A stretch of DNA of 28,044 nucleotides from JABDOU01 sp041609995 (GTDB lineage Bacteria; Actinomycetota; Acidimicrobiia; Spongiisociales; SHLN01): the NCBI GenBank assembly GCA_041609995.1, contig JBFIPU010000026.1:1-28044 (forward strand), given 5' to 3'. The position numbers were made by a program, and so were the translations under genes. The notes below the pieces were generated by a model. That model was not told the DNA's origin and made no database searches. It saw only the letters and a program-made list of their open reading frames with translations. Below are positions 7,176-15,916 of the stretch, one piece after another (position 1 is the stretch's first letter; every line of letters starts with the position of its first letter).

Positions 7176-10100
7176 ATGATCGCAGACGGAAATGAACTCC
7201 CTGCCCGGGGCCTGTACCGCACTTCCTTCGAACACGACTCGTGCGGTGTCACGTTTGTGGTGGATCTGAAGGGTCGCCGAAGTCACGATATCGTCGCCAA
7301 GGGCCTCCAGGCAGTGTGCAACCTCGAGCACCGGGGAGCGGAAGGCTCGGATCCGCTCACCGGCGACGGCGCCGGGATTCTGGTGCAGATCCCCGACAAG
7401 TTCTTCCGAGCCGTCGTTCCCTTCGAGTTGCCTCCCGAAGGCCAATACGTCACCGGAATCGCTTTCCTCCCGCAGCGTCCCGATCAGGCCGACGCCGGGG
7501 CGCGCGCCATCGAGGCCATCATCGAGTCGGAGGGCCGGCAGCTGCTGGGCTGGCGGGATCTTCCCATTGATCCTTCCGGAATCGGCCAGGCCGCACTCGA
7601 GACCCTCCCGACCTTCAGGCAGGTCTTCATCGGCGGGGCCGGTGAGGCCGGGATCGACCTTGAACGGCGGGCGTACGTCATCCGCAAGCGCATCGAGCAC
7701 GAGATTCACCTATCGGCCGGTCCCGATGAGATCAATGAGGCGATGGGCGGGGCGTCCGAGATGCACGACGGCGTCTACTTCCCGAGCCTCAGTGGCCGGA
7801 CGTTCGTGTACAAGGGCATGCTGACTCCCTTGCAGGTGGCCGACTTCTTCCCGGACCTGCACGACGATCGGCTCGAAAGCGCCCTCGCGCTGGCTCACTC
7901 GCGGTTCTCCACCAACACGTTCCCGAGCTGGCCTCTGGCCCACCCGTATCGGATGATCGCCCACAACGGGGAGATCAATACGATCCAGGGCAACCGCAAC
8001 TTCATGCGGTCACGTGAGACGTTGCTGGAGACCTCACTCATCCCGGGTGACCTGCGGCGCATCTTCCCCGTTTGCACACCGGGCGCCTCCGACACCGCCG
8101 GCTTCGACGAGGTGCTGGAGCTCCTGTACCTCGGCGGCTATCCGATCACCGAGGCCGTGCAGATGATGATCCCGGAGCCATGGGAAAACCACCAGCACAT
8201 GAATCCAGAGCTGCGGGCCTTTTATGAATACCACGCCGCAGTGATGGAACCCTGGGACGGCCCGGCCTCGATCGCCTTCACGGATGGGCGCGTCATCGGT
8301 GCGGTATTGGACCGCAATGGACTCCGGCCCTCGCGTTATTGGGTGACGGAGGATGACCTGGTGGTCATGGCGTCCGAAGTCGGCGTACTCGACATCCCCC
8401 AGAGCAAGATCGTGGAAAAAGGACGGTTGCAGCCCGGGAAGATGTTCCTGATCGACACCCGGCAAGGGCGCATCGTCCGTGATGAGGAGATCAAGGAGAC
8501 GCTGGCCTCTGCCCGCCCCTACCGACAATGGTTGGAAGACAATGCTCTGCACCTCGAGGACATCGTGCCCCGCCCATCTTCTCACGCCGAAGGCAACCTG
8601 CTGCGTCGCCAGCAGACGTTCGGCTACACGCACGAAGAGCTCAAGCTGATCATCGGGGAGATGGCAACCACCGGCAAGGAGCCGCTGGGGTCGATGGGTA
8701 CCGACACCCCGCTGGCGGTCTTATCCGAGCGTTCCCGTCTCCTCTATGACTATTTCAAGCAGTTGTTCGCCCAGGTGACCAATCCGCCGCTCGACGGAAT
8801 CCGGGAGGAGCTGGTGACCTCTGCCCGCTCGATGCTGGGCCCGGAGGGGAATCTCTTCGACCTGGGGCCGAGGTCATGTGCCATTCTCGAGCTCGACTCG
8901 CCCATCCTCGACAATGATCAACTCGAGCGACTGCTGCATGTCGATGAACTGCCGGCAGTACGGGGTTATACCGCCGTGGTGCCGATGCTGTATCCGGTGG
9001 CCGAGGGGGCGGTGGGGCTGCGGGAAGCTCTGGCGTCTGCCTTCGCGCTCATCGATGAGCTCATCGATGACGGGGTCTCCAACATCGTGCTCTCCGACCG
9101 GGGGGCGACAGAGACGCTCGCCCCGATACCGGCATTGCTGGCGACGGCGGGTGTGCACAACCACCTGATCAGGACCAAGCAGCGAACCCGCATCGGCCTG
9201 GTGGTAGAGACCGGTGAGGCGCGTGAGGTTCATCACATGTGCCTGTTGTTGGGTTATGGAGCGGCCGCCATCAATCCCTATTTGGCACTGGAGACGGTTG
9301 ATGAGCTCGTGGCCGGCGGGGATCTGGGTGAGGTAGAGGCCGAGCAGGCGCGCTCCAACTACCTCAATGCTCTCGTGAAAGGCATCTTGAAAGTGATGTC
9401 GAAGATGGGGATCTCGACCGTGGCCTCGTACACGGGGGCGCAGATATTCGAGGCGATCGGGATCGGCCCGGACCTCATCGAGGAGTATTTCACCGGCACC
9501 ACCAGCCGACTGGAGGGAATCGGCCTGGATGTCGTGGCGGCCGAGGTGGCGATCCGCCACCGGCTCGCCTTCACCGACCAGCCCGAGGAACGGGCGCATC
9601 GTGACCTCGAGGTCGGAGGGGAATACCAGTGGCGCCGCGAGGGGGAAATCCACCTGTTCAACCCGGAGACCGTTTTCAAGCTCCAGCACGCGACCCGCGA
9701 GGGGCGGTACGACATCTTCAAGGAATACACCTCGCTGGTGAACGACCACTCGGCTCGATTGGCGACGATTCGGGGCATGTTCCGGTTCCGCACCGAGGGC
9801 CGCGTTCCGATCCCCCTCGAAGAAGTCGAGTCGGTTTCGGCGATCGTCAAGCGATTCTCCACCGGGGCCATGTCGTACGGCTCCATCTCGCAGGAGGCCC
9901 ATGAGACGCTCGCCATCGCCATGAACCGCATCGGTGCCAAGTCCAACACCGGAGAAGGCGGCGAGGATCCCGATCGCTACACCCCTGACGCCAACGGTGA
10001 TCTGCGCCGGTCCGCCATCAAGCAGGTGGCCAGTGGGCGTTTCGGGGTGACCTCGGAATACCTGGTCAACGCCGACGACCTCCAGATCAAGATGGCCCAG

Positions 10101-11771
10101 GGGGCCAAGCCCGGTGAAGGGGGTCAGCTCCCTGGACACAAGGTCTATCCGTGGATCGCCAAGACCCGTTACTCGACCCCCGGTGTCGGGCTGATCTCGC
10201 CGCCGCCCCACCACGACATCTATTCGATCGAAGACATCAAACAGCTCATCCACGATCTCAAGAACGCCAACCCCGATGCCCGGGTCCACGTGAAGTTGGT
10301 GGCCGAGATGGGGGTGGGAACAGTGGCGGCCGGGGTCGCCAAAGCCAAATCGGATGTGGTGTTGATCTCGGGACACGACGGAGGTACCGGGGCGTCGCCG
10401 CTCACTTCGCTGAAGCATGCGGGGGGACCCTGGGAATTGGGACTCGCCGAAACCCAGCAGACGTTGCTCTTGAACGGGCTGCGGGATCGGATCGTGGTGC
10501 AGGTGGACGGCCAGCTAAAAACCGGCCGCGACGTGATGATCGCCGCCCTGCTGGGAGCAGACGAGTTCGGCTTCGCTACGGCCCCGCTGGTGGTGTCCGG
10601 CTGCGTGATGATGCGGGTCTGCCACCTCGACACGTGCCCGGTGGGGGTGGCAACCCAGAACCCTGAGTTGCGGAAGAAGTTCAACGGCAAGGCCGAGTTC
10701 GTCGTCAACTTCATGGAGTTCATTGCGGAAGAAGTCCGCGAGATGCTGGCCCAGCTCGGGTTCCGGAGCCTGGACGAAGCCATCGGCCACACCGAGCTGC
10801 TCGATGTGTCAGATGCCGTGGAGCACTGGAAGACCGCCGGCCTCAACCTCACTCCGATCCTCTATACACCGGAGCTCCCTCCCGGATCCGCTCGCAGTCA
10901 CAAGACGGGTCAGGACCATGGCCTGGATCGGGCTCTCGACCAGACGCTGATTCAGCTGGCCGAGGGAGCGTTGACGGCGGGCGAGCGAGTACGCCTCGAG
11001 CTGCCGATCCGGAATGTGAATCTCACCACGGGGACGCTGTTGGGCCATCACCTCACGAAGCGTTACGGATCCGCCGGCCTGCCCGACAACACGATCGAGG
11101 TCGAGTTCACCGGCTCGGCCGGCATGAGCTTCGGCGCCTTCCTGCCCAAGGGGATCACCCTCTATCTCAACGGCGACGCCAACGACTATGTGGGCAAAGG
11201 GTTGTCCGGTGGTCGCGTCATCGTGCGTCCCCCCGCGGACAGCAAGATCCCGGCCGAGGACAACGTCATCGCCGGCAACGTGATCCTCTACGGAGCCACG
11301 TCGGGAGAGGCGTATATCCGGGGCGTGGTGGGCGAGCGCTTCTGCGTCCGCAATTCTGGCGCGGTGGCGGTGGTCGAGGGCGTCGGCGACCACGGATGCG
11401 AATACATGACCGGCGGCCGCGCCATCGTGTTGGGACCGACCGGGCGCAACTTTGCCGCGGGCATGTCGGGTGGTATCGCCTACGTGCTCGATGAGGACGG
11501 AAGCTTCGGCACCCGCGTGAACAGGGAGATGGTCGATCTCGACCCGATCGATGACCACGATGAGCTCTTCTTGCGGGAACAGATCGAACGTCACCGGGCC
11601 GAAACCGGCTCCGTGGTCGCCGCCTCGTTGCTGGCCGACTGGTCGGGTGCCCTAAACAGGTTCGTAAAGGTCATGCCGAAGGATTACAAGCGGGTGCTGG
11701 AGGCGGCAGCCCGGGCTGAGGCCCGCGGCGAGCCGGTCATCGATGCCATCATGGCGGCCGCCCATGGGTGA
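7176..11771 (+). CDS. gltB: Glutamate synthase large (alpha) subunit
   Basis: This 1531-residue protein is close to the usual ~1500 of NADPH-type GltB. It frees ammonia from glutamine and makes glutamate from 2-oxoglutarate together with GltD. After a short propeptide comes SFEHDSCGV: Cys23 is the Ntn nucleophile exposed on maturation. GEINTIQGNRNFM marks the glutaminase domain. The FMN/synthase domain holds AQGAKPGEGGQLPG and SPPPHHDIYSIEDIKQLI. The 3Fe-4S cysteines are C-x5-C-x4-C at 1143, 1149 and 1154. The C-terminal GXGXG beta-helix includes DYVGKGLSGGRVIV. I chose the ATG at 7176 because GGAAAG lies about ten bases upstream and the propeptide length is right; in-frame sequence further upstream is not family-like. 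It overlaps gltD by eight bases. Confidence 0.97.
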   Translation: MIADGNELPARGLYRTSFEHDSCGVTFVVDLKGRRSHDIVAKGLQAVCNLEHRGAEGSDPLTGDGAGILVQIPDKFFRAVVPFELPPEGQYVTGIAFLPQRPDQADAGARAIEAIIESEGRQLLGWRDLPIDPSGIGQAALETLPTFRQVFIGGAGEAGIDLERRAYVIRKRIEHEIHLSAGPDEINEAMGGASEMHDGVYFPSLSGRTFVYKGMLTPLQVADFFPDLHDDRLESALALAHSRFSTNTFPSWPLAHPYRMIAHNGEINTIQGNRNFMRSRETLLETSLIPGDLRRIFPVCTPGASDTAGFDEVLELLYLGGYPITEAVQMMIPEPWENHQHMNPELRAFYEYHAAVMEPWDGPASIAFTDGRVIGAVLDRNGLRPSRYWVTEDDLVVMASEVGVLDIPQSKIVEKGRLQPGKMFLIDTRQGRIVRDEEIKETLASARPYRQWLEDNALHLEDIVPRPSSHAEGNLLRRQQTFGYTHEELKLIIGEMATTGKEPLGSMGTDTPLAVLSERSRLLYDYFKQLFAQVTNPPLDGIREELVTSARSMLGPEGNLFDLGPRSCAILELDSPILDNDQLERLLHVDELPAVRGYTAVVPMLYPVAEGAVGLREALASAFALIDELIDDGVSNIVLSDRGATETLAPIPALLATAGVHNHLIRTKQRTRIGLVVETGEAREVHHMCLLLGYGAAAINPYLALETVDELVAGGDLGEVEAEQARSNYLNALVKGILKVMSKMGISTVASYTGAQIFEAIGIGPDLIEEYFTGTTSRLEGIGLDVVAAEVAIRHRLAFTDQPEERAHRDLEVGGEYQWRREGEIHLFNPETVFKLQHATREGRYDIFKEYTSLVNDHSARLATIRGMFRFRTEGRVPIPLEEVESVSAIVKRFSTGAMSYGSISQEAHETLAIAMNRIGAKSNTGEGGEDPDRYTPDANGDLRRSAIKQVASGRFGVTSEYLVNADDLQIKMAQGAKPGEGGQLPGHKVYPWIAKTRYSTPGVGLISPPPHHDIYSIEDIKQLIHDLKNANPDARVHVKLVAEMGVGTVAAGVAKAKSDVVLISGHDGGTGASPLTSLKHAGGPWELGLAETQQTLLLNGLRDRIVVQVDGQLKTGRDVMIAALLGADEFGFATAPLVVSGCVMMRVCHLDTCPVGVATQNPELRKKFNGKAEFVVNFMEFIAEEVREMLAQLGFRSLDEAIGHTELLDVSDAVEHWKTAGLNLTPILYTPELPPGSARSHKTGQDHGLDRALDQTLIQLAEGALTAGERVRLELPIRNVNLTTGTLLGHHLTKRYGSAGLPDNTIEVEFTGSAGMSFGAFLPKGITLYLNGDANDYVGKGLSGGRVIVRPPADSKIPAEDNVIAGNVILYGATSGEAYIRGVVGERFCVRNSGAVAVVEGVGDHGCEYMTGGRAIVLGPTGRNFAAGMSGGIAYVLDEDGSFGTRVNREMVDLDPIDDHDELFLREQIERHRAETGSVVAASLLADWSGALNRFVKVMPKDYKRVLEAAARAEARGEPVIDAIMAAAHG

Positions 11772-13227
11772 CGCGCGGGGCTTCATGAAATACGGTCGCG
11801 AACTGCCGTCGCGACGGCCGGTCGAAGAACGGATCACCGACTGGCGGGAGGTGTATCGCCCGTTCTCGGACGACAAGCTCCGGCACCAGGCCGCCCGTTG
11901 CATGGACTGTGGAATTCCGTTCTGCAACAACGGCTGCCCGCTGGGAAACCTGATCCCCGACTGGAACGATCTCGTGTATCGAGACAACTGGCGTGATGCC
12001 ATCGAGCGGCTGCACGCCACCAACAACTTCCCGGAGTTCACGGGTCGCCTGTGTCCCGCCCCGTGCGAGGCGGCCTGCGTATTGGGCATCAACGAGGACC
12101 CTGTGACGATCAAGCAGGTCGAGGTCGAGATCATCGAACGGGCGTGGCAGGAAGGCTGGGTGACCCCGGTCAAGCCTTCACGCCTCACCGGCAAGTCGGT
12201 TGCCGTCGTCGGGTCGGGGCCCGCCGGGCTGGCGGCTGCCCAGCAACTCACCCGTGCCGGCCATTCCGTGACCGTGTATGAGCGAGCCGACCGCGTCGGC
12301 GGCCTGCTCCGGTACGGGATCCCGGAGTTCAAAATGGAGAAGCGGTTCCTGGACCGCCGGCTGGAACAGATGGAAGCCGAGGGCACTGCGTTCCGCACCG
12401 GGGTCGAGGTCGGGGTGGATGTGGCCGCCGCTGACCTGCAGGCCCGCTTCGATGCCGTAGTGCTGGCGGGGGGAGCCACCCAATGGCGTGATCTGCCGAT
12501 CCCCGGGAGGGAGCTGCAGGGTATCTATCAGGCGATGGAGTATCTGCCGCTGGCCAACCGGGTCCAGATGGGTGACCTGGCGACCTCCCCGATCGACGCC
12601 TCCGGCAAACACGTGATCATCATCGGGGGAGGTGACACCGGCGCCGACTGCCTCGGGACAGCTCACCGGCAAGGGGCGGCCTCGGTTCACCAGTTCGAGA
12701 TCATGCCCCGGCCCCCGCAAGAGCGGCCGGACGCCAACCCCTGGCCCACCTGGCCGATGATCTACCGGACCTCGTCGGCCCACGAGGAAGGGGGGCGGCA
12801 GGAATACGCCATCAACACCGAGATGTTCGTCGACGACGGCGATGGCAATGTGGCAGCGCTCAGGACCCACCGGGTCGAGCAGCTCTTCAGCGACGGCCGG
12901 ATGAGTTTCGAAAAGATCGAAGGCACGGAGGAACAATTCGCCGCCGATCTCGTGTTCCTGGCGATGGGATTCACCGGTCCCGAACGGAGCCCGATGCTGG
13001 ACCAGTTCGGCGTCGATCTGACCGACCGGGGCAACGTGGCAAGGGACGAGAACTGGTCGACGAACGTGCCGGGGGTGTTTGTCGCAGGTGATATGGGACG
13101 CGGTCAATCGCTCATCGTGTGGGCCATCGCCGAGGGCCGGGCGGCGGCTGCGGCAGTCGATCGGCACCTGATGGGCGAATCGCTGCTGCCGGCGCCGCTG
13201 GAACCGTCTGCCCGTCCGCTCACGTGA
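11764..13227 (+). CDS. gltD: Glutamate synthase small (beta) subunit
   Basis: This 487-residue flavoprotein passes electrons from NADPH through FAD and iron-sulphur clusters to GltB. Two cysteine groups, CMDCGIPFCNNGC (Cys46, 49, 54, 58) and CPAPCEAAC (Cys97, 101, 105), give the N-terminal cluster domain. VVGSGPAGLAAAQQL (from 149) is the FAD-binding turn, IIIGGGDTGADCLG the NADPH-binding turn, and GVFVAGDMGRGQSLIVWA the C-terminal FAD contact. The start MGDARGFMKYGRELP matches the usual GltD beginning, so the ATG at 11764 is preferred over the in-frame ATG at 11743. It lies inside the last codons of gltB (ATGGGTGA), giving translational coupling. Confidence 0.97.
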   Translation: MGDARGFMKYGRELPSRRPVEERITDWREVYRPFSDDKLRHQAARCMDCGIPFCNNGCPLGNLIPDWNDLVYRDNWRDAIERLHATNNFPEFTGRLCPAPCEAACVLGINEDPVTIKQVEVEIIERAWQEGWVTPVKPSRLTGKSVAVVGSGPAGLAAAQQLTRAGHSVTVYERADRVGGLLRYGIPEFKMEKRFLDRRLEQMEAEGTAFRTGVEVGVDVAAADLQARFDAVVLAGGATQWRDLPIPGRELQGIYQAMEYLPLANRVQMGDLATSPIDASGKHVIIIGGGDTGADCLGTAHRQGAASVHQFEIMPRPPQERPDANPWPTWPMIYRTSSAHEEGGRQEYAINTEMFVDDGDGNVAALRTHRVEQLFSDGRMSFEKIEGTEEQFAADLVFLAMGFTGPERSPMLDQFGVDLTDRGNVARDENWSTNVPGVFVAGDMGRGQSLIVWAIAEGRAAAAAVDRHLMGESLLPAPLEPSARPLT

Positions 13228-13301
13228 ACCGTGCGCGGGCCAGGTTTCAGGCTCTGTCGAGCGGGTAATCAGGGCCCAAGCACGACATCGAGAGAGGAAT
13301 C

Positions 13302-13583
13302 ATGAAGAAGGTCATCTGGAATGCGCTCGTCTCAGCCGTCACGTTCGTGGCCGCCTGGGGTGCTCGCGAGCTCGCCACCAACCTGTGGACCAGGGTCTCT
13401 GACACGGAGGGGCCCGTGAACCCGGCGGACAAATCGGTCACCTGGCCCGCTGCCACCGGGTGGGCGCTTCTGGCCGGTGCCGCCGGCGGCCTTGCCCGTG
13501 TGCTCGGCCGACGCGGTTCGGCCGAACTGTGGGAACACACCACCGGCACTCCTCCTCCCGGCCTGCAGACCTCGCCCGCCTGA
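13302..13583 (+). CDS. DUF4235 small membrane protein
   Basis: This is a 93-residue protein. It starts with a hydrophobic, amphipathic segment (VIWNALVSAVTFVAAWGARELA), continues with a polar stretch containing NPADKSVTWPAATGW, then a second membrane span (ALLAGAAGGLARVLGRRG). This order of elements, with a PADxxVTWxxAxxWA-type phrase, is that of DUF4235 proteins common in actinobacteria. The function is unknown. AGAGAGGA (13291-13298) lies just before the ATG and serves as ribosome binding site. It stands 74 bases after gltD and could be transcribed with it or separately. Confidence 0.75.
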   Translation: MKKVIWNALVSAVTFVAAWGARELATNLWTRVSDTEGPVNPADKSVTWPAATGWALLAGAAGGLARVLGRRGSAELWEHTTGTPPPGLQTSPA

Positions 13584-13700
13584 TTCGGTCGAACATAACT
13601 AGCACGCCGAGGAGCTGACGAGGCTCGCCACCGGCCTGTGGGCTCACACGACGCCCCGGATGTGGTGAACGACGCTTGTCTCCGAGTATTCCGATCGACT

Positions 13701-13740
13701 AGATGGCACGCAGTATTCGTCCAGATGGCACTCGGTATCC
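13701..13740. repeat. Imperfect tandem repeat in gene-free stretch
   Basis: AGATGGCACGCAGTATTC at 13701-13718 is followed directly, after GTCC, by AGATGGCACTCGGTATCC at 13723-13740. A third partial match (CGAGTATTCCG, 13683-13693) precedes them. The gap 13584-13859 holds no gene that I can support. Repeated motifs of this kind can be relics of transposon ends, but no transposase or target duplication is visible, so the nature is open. Confidence 0.5.
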
Positions 13741-13825
13741 AACCCCCGGACATGCCTGTACCCGTCCCTCTCGAATGAGGCCCACAGCCATCACTGGAGT
13801 GCGGAGCCGCGAGGCGGCGATCGGG

Positions 13826-13852
13826 TAGGCTCCCGCTCCATCGGTGAGGAGG
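13826..13852 (+). promoter_or_regulatory. Possible -10 box and clear ribosome binding site of the selenoprotein gene
   Basis: TAGGCT (13826-13831) is a -10-like hexamer. GAGGAGG (13846-13852) is a strong Shine-Dalgarno sequence seven bases before the GTG at 13860. The ribosome binding site matters because it fixes the start upstream of the in-frame TGA and shows the 5' part is translated. No good -35 was seen. Confidence 0.6.
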
Positions 13853-13859
13853 TGCCCGG

Positions 13860-14393
13860 GTGTCGTTCGATGTGAAGCTTCTGGCGGATCAGGTGCTGGT
13901 CGATCCCCACGGCACCGGCGAGCGTCTCGGCGATCGCTGGTCAGATGATCCTCAGGTGGTGCTGTTCCTGCGCCACTTCGGCTGAATGACCTGTCGCGAA
14001 CGGGCCGGTCAGGTCCGGGATAGATACGACGAGATCCTCTCGGCCGGCGCCGGCGTGGTGGCCATCGGAACCGGCGGCAGACGTTACGCCCGGGCCTTCA
14101 TCGAAGACGAGCTGGTGCCCTTTCCGGTGCTGCTCGATGAAGACGGCGCGGCGGCTGAGATCGTCGGCACGAACACGTTGCCGGTGGTCGGATTGGTGGC
14201 TCCTCGACAGGTGGCCGCCGGGGTTCGAGCAGTGGCCGGTGGAAACCGCCAGCGCAGGTCCGGACGACGGCCGTTTCAGCTCGGGGCGACGCTGGTGATC
14301 GCTCCCGGCGACGTGCTGATGTACGAGGACTTCGAGGACTACGCCGGTGACCACGCAGATCTCGACGAGGTGCTGGAGGTTCTGGCTCCCTGA
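13860..14393 (+). CDS. Peroxiredoxin-like selenoprotein (AhpC-TSA_2 family) with in-frame TGA read as selenocysteine
   Basis: Reading from the GTG at 13860 through the TGA at 13983-13985 gives 177 residues with selenocysteine at 42. The context VVLFLRHFG-U-MTCRERA has the layout of the AhpC-TSA_2 (PRXL2-like) family, whose Cys members read FLRHFGCxxCRE. The TGA thus replaces exactly the first, redox-active Cys and leaves Cys45 as the resolving residue (UxxC). The rest is normal for the family: PFPVLLDEDGAAAEIVG, RQRRSGRRPFQLGATLVI and a closing helix DEVLEVL. The likely role is thiol/selenol-dependent peroxide or disulphide chemistry in the cytosol; substrate and reductant are unknown. The 5' segment has its own strong ribosome binding site, and a SECIS-like hairpin lies 21 nt after the TGA. 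TGA ends other genes here normally, so the codon is not recoded genome-wide. A conventional caller would miss the first 42 codons and start at 13986. Alternatives are a nonsense mutation or a sequencing error. Confidence 0.85.
14001..14017 (+). promoter_or_regulatory. Candidate bacterial SECIS hairpin
   Basis: CGGGCC (14001-14006) pairs with GGUCCG (14012-14017), six pairs including one G-U, around the apical loop GGUCA (14007-14011). The loop starts 21 nt after the UGA. Bacterial SECIS elements sit within the coding region shortly after the UGA and carry G at the start of a small apical loop; the E. coli fdhF element has GGUCU. A competing stem, GACCUG (13988-13993) with CAGGUC (14010-14015), is also possible and would exclude this fold. 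The choice needs folding and conservation data. Confidence 0.6.
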
Positions 14394-14465
14394 CCACTGC
14401 CACTTGCGCCGGCTTCGGCGTACACTTGGTCTCCATCCACCAGCATCCCTACGACTCGGAGTTCA

Positions 14466-15872
14466 ATGGCTACCGTCGACATCGACCTGGGCGATTATCA
14501 GCTCGGGTGGCATGACACCGAAGAGGACTACGTCTTCAAGCCCAAGAAGGGCCTGAACGAAGAAATCATCCGCGAGATGTCCTCGATGAAGGACGAGCCG
14601 GCCTGGATGCTGGAATTCCGTCTCAAGGCGTACCAGCGCTTCATGCGCAAGCCGATCCCCACGTGGGGCGGCGGCGGCATGCTCGACGAGATCGACTTCG
14701 ACGACATCTACTACTACATCAAGCCGACCGAGGGCCAGGCCAAAGACTGGGACATGGTGCCCGAATCGATCAAGGACACGTATGAGAAGCTCGGCATCCC
14801 CGAAGCCGAGCGCAAGTATCTGGCCGGGGTCACCGCCCAGTACGAGTCCGAAGTTGTTTACCACCGCAACCGTGAGGACCTCGAAGAGATGGGCGTCCTG
14901 TTCTGCGATATGGACACCGCGGTTCGTGACTACCCGGAGATCGTGCAGGAGTATTTCGGCACCGTCATCCCTCCCAACGACAACAAGTTCGCCGCCCTCA
15001 ACTCGGCCGTATGGTCGGGGGGCTCCTTCATCTATGTGCCGCCCGGGGTAAATGTCGACCAGCCCCTGCAGGCGTATTTCCGCATCAACGCGGAGAACAT
15101 GGGCCAGTTCGAGCGAACGCTGATCATCGTGGACGAAGGTGCCTACGTGCACTATGTCGAAGGATGCTCCGCGCCGACCTGGACCACCGATTCGCTCCAC
15201 TCGGCAGTGGTCGAGATCATCGTCAAAGAAGGCGGCCGGTGCCGATACACGACGATTCAGAATTGGTCGAACAACGTCTACAACCTGGTGACCAAGCGGG
15301 CTGCTGCCTACAAGAACGCCACGATGGAGTGGATCGATGGCAATCTCGGTTCCAAGCTCACCATGAAGTACCCGGCGGTATGGCTCATGGAAGAAGGCGC
15401 CCACGGCGAGGTGCTGTCCGTGGCCTTTGCCGGTGCCGGCCAGATGCTCGACGCCGGCGCCAAGATCGTCCACGCCGCCCCCAACACCACCTCCCTCATC
15501 ACCTCCAAGTCGTTGTCTAAGGACGGGGGCCGGGCCGGGTACCGCGGGTTGGTGCGAGTGGAAGACGACGCCGTCAACGCCAAGTCATTCGTGCGGTGTG
15601 ACGCTTTGATCCTCGATGAGGACTCCCGATCGGACACCTATCCGTACATGGAAATCGAGGAGTCGAACGCCCAGATCGGGCATGAGGCCACGGTGTCGAA
15701 GGTGGGCGACGATCAGTTGTTCTACCTGATGAGCCGTGGGTTGTCGGAAGAAGAGGCCACGGCCATGATCGTCGCCGGGTTCATCGAGCCGATCGTCAAA
15801 GAGCTGCCGATGGAGTATGCGGTCGAATTGAACCGCCTCGTCGAGCTGCAGATGATCGGGAGCGTGGGCTGA
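14466..15872 (+). CDS. sufB: Fe-S cluster assembly scaffold SufB
   Basis: This 468-residue protein is of standard SufB length and strongly conserved across its whole length. Family phrases include RFMRKPIPTWGG near the N-terminus, YESEVVYH, the beta-helix segment FRINAENMGQFERTLIIVDEGAYVHYVEGCSAP (with its Cys in EGCSAP) and the C-terminal SDTYPYMEIEES with GHEATVSKVGDDQLFYLMSRGL. SufB builds iron-sulphur clusters as part of the SufBC2D complex with the ATPase SufC. No sufC, sufD, sufS or sufU is present here, which is unusual because these normally form one operon. CGGAG ends five bases before the ATG, and TACACT (14421-14426) is a possible -10 box. It starts 73 bases after the selenoprotein gene. 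Confidence 0.95.
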   Translation: MATVDIDLGDYQLGWHDTEEDYVFKPKKGLNEEIIREMSSMKDEPAWMLEFRLKAYQRFMRKPIPTWGGGGMLDEIDFDDIYYYIKPTEGQAKDWDMVPESIKDTYEKLGIPEAERKYLAGVTAQYESEVVYHRNREDLEEMGVLFCDMDTAVRDYPEIVQEYFGTVIPPNDNKFAALNSAVWSGGSFIYVPPGVNVDQPLQAYFRINAENMGQFERTLIIVDEGAYVHYVEGCSAPTWTTDSLHSAVVEIIVKEGGRCRYTTIQNWSNNVYNLVTKRAAAYKNATMEWIDGNLGSKLTMKYPAVWLMEEGAHGEVLSVAFAGAGQMLDAGAKIVHAAPNTTSLITSKSLSKDGGRAGYRGLVRVEDDAVNAKSFVRCDALILDEDSRSDTYPYMEIEESNAQIGHEATVSKVGDDQLFYLMSRGLSEEEATAMIVAGFIEPIVKELPMEYAVELNRLVELQMIGSVG

Positions 15873-15916
15873 ACCTTCGCCCACCGATCATGGTCGGGTC
15901 CTTCGGTCCGGCGGTC

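Noticed and set aside
8874..10418. Long open frame on the minus strand opposite gltB (514 residues)
   Set aside because: Gly/Asp/Val-rich composition without family motifs; it is the antisense image of a strongly conserved GltB, as is usual in GC-rich DNA.
13584..13859. Search for tRNA-Sec near the selenoprotein gene
   Set aside because: No cloverleaf with a UCA anticodon and long extra arm could be drawn; only the repeats and promoter-like sequence were found.
13983..13985. TGA as a pseudogene stop
   Set aside because: Only one stop, exactly at the redox Cys column, with intact frame on both sides and a SECIS-like hairpin; a random nonsense mutation at that codon is less likely, although not excluded.
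13986..14393. Short independent gene starting at the ATG after the TGA
   Set aside because: It would begin in the middle of the thioredoxin-fold motif and lack the first redox residue; no Shine-Dalgarno sequence precedes it, while the upstream GTG has one.
14463..15473. 336-residue minus-strand frame opposite sufB
   Set aside because: Antisense of conserved SufB, no motifs and no ribosome binding site.
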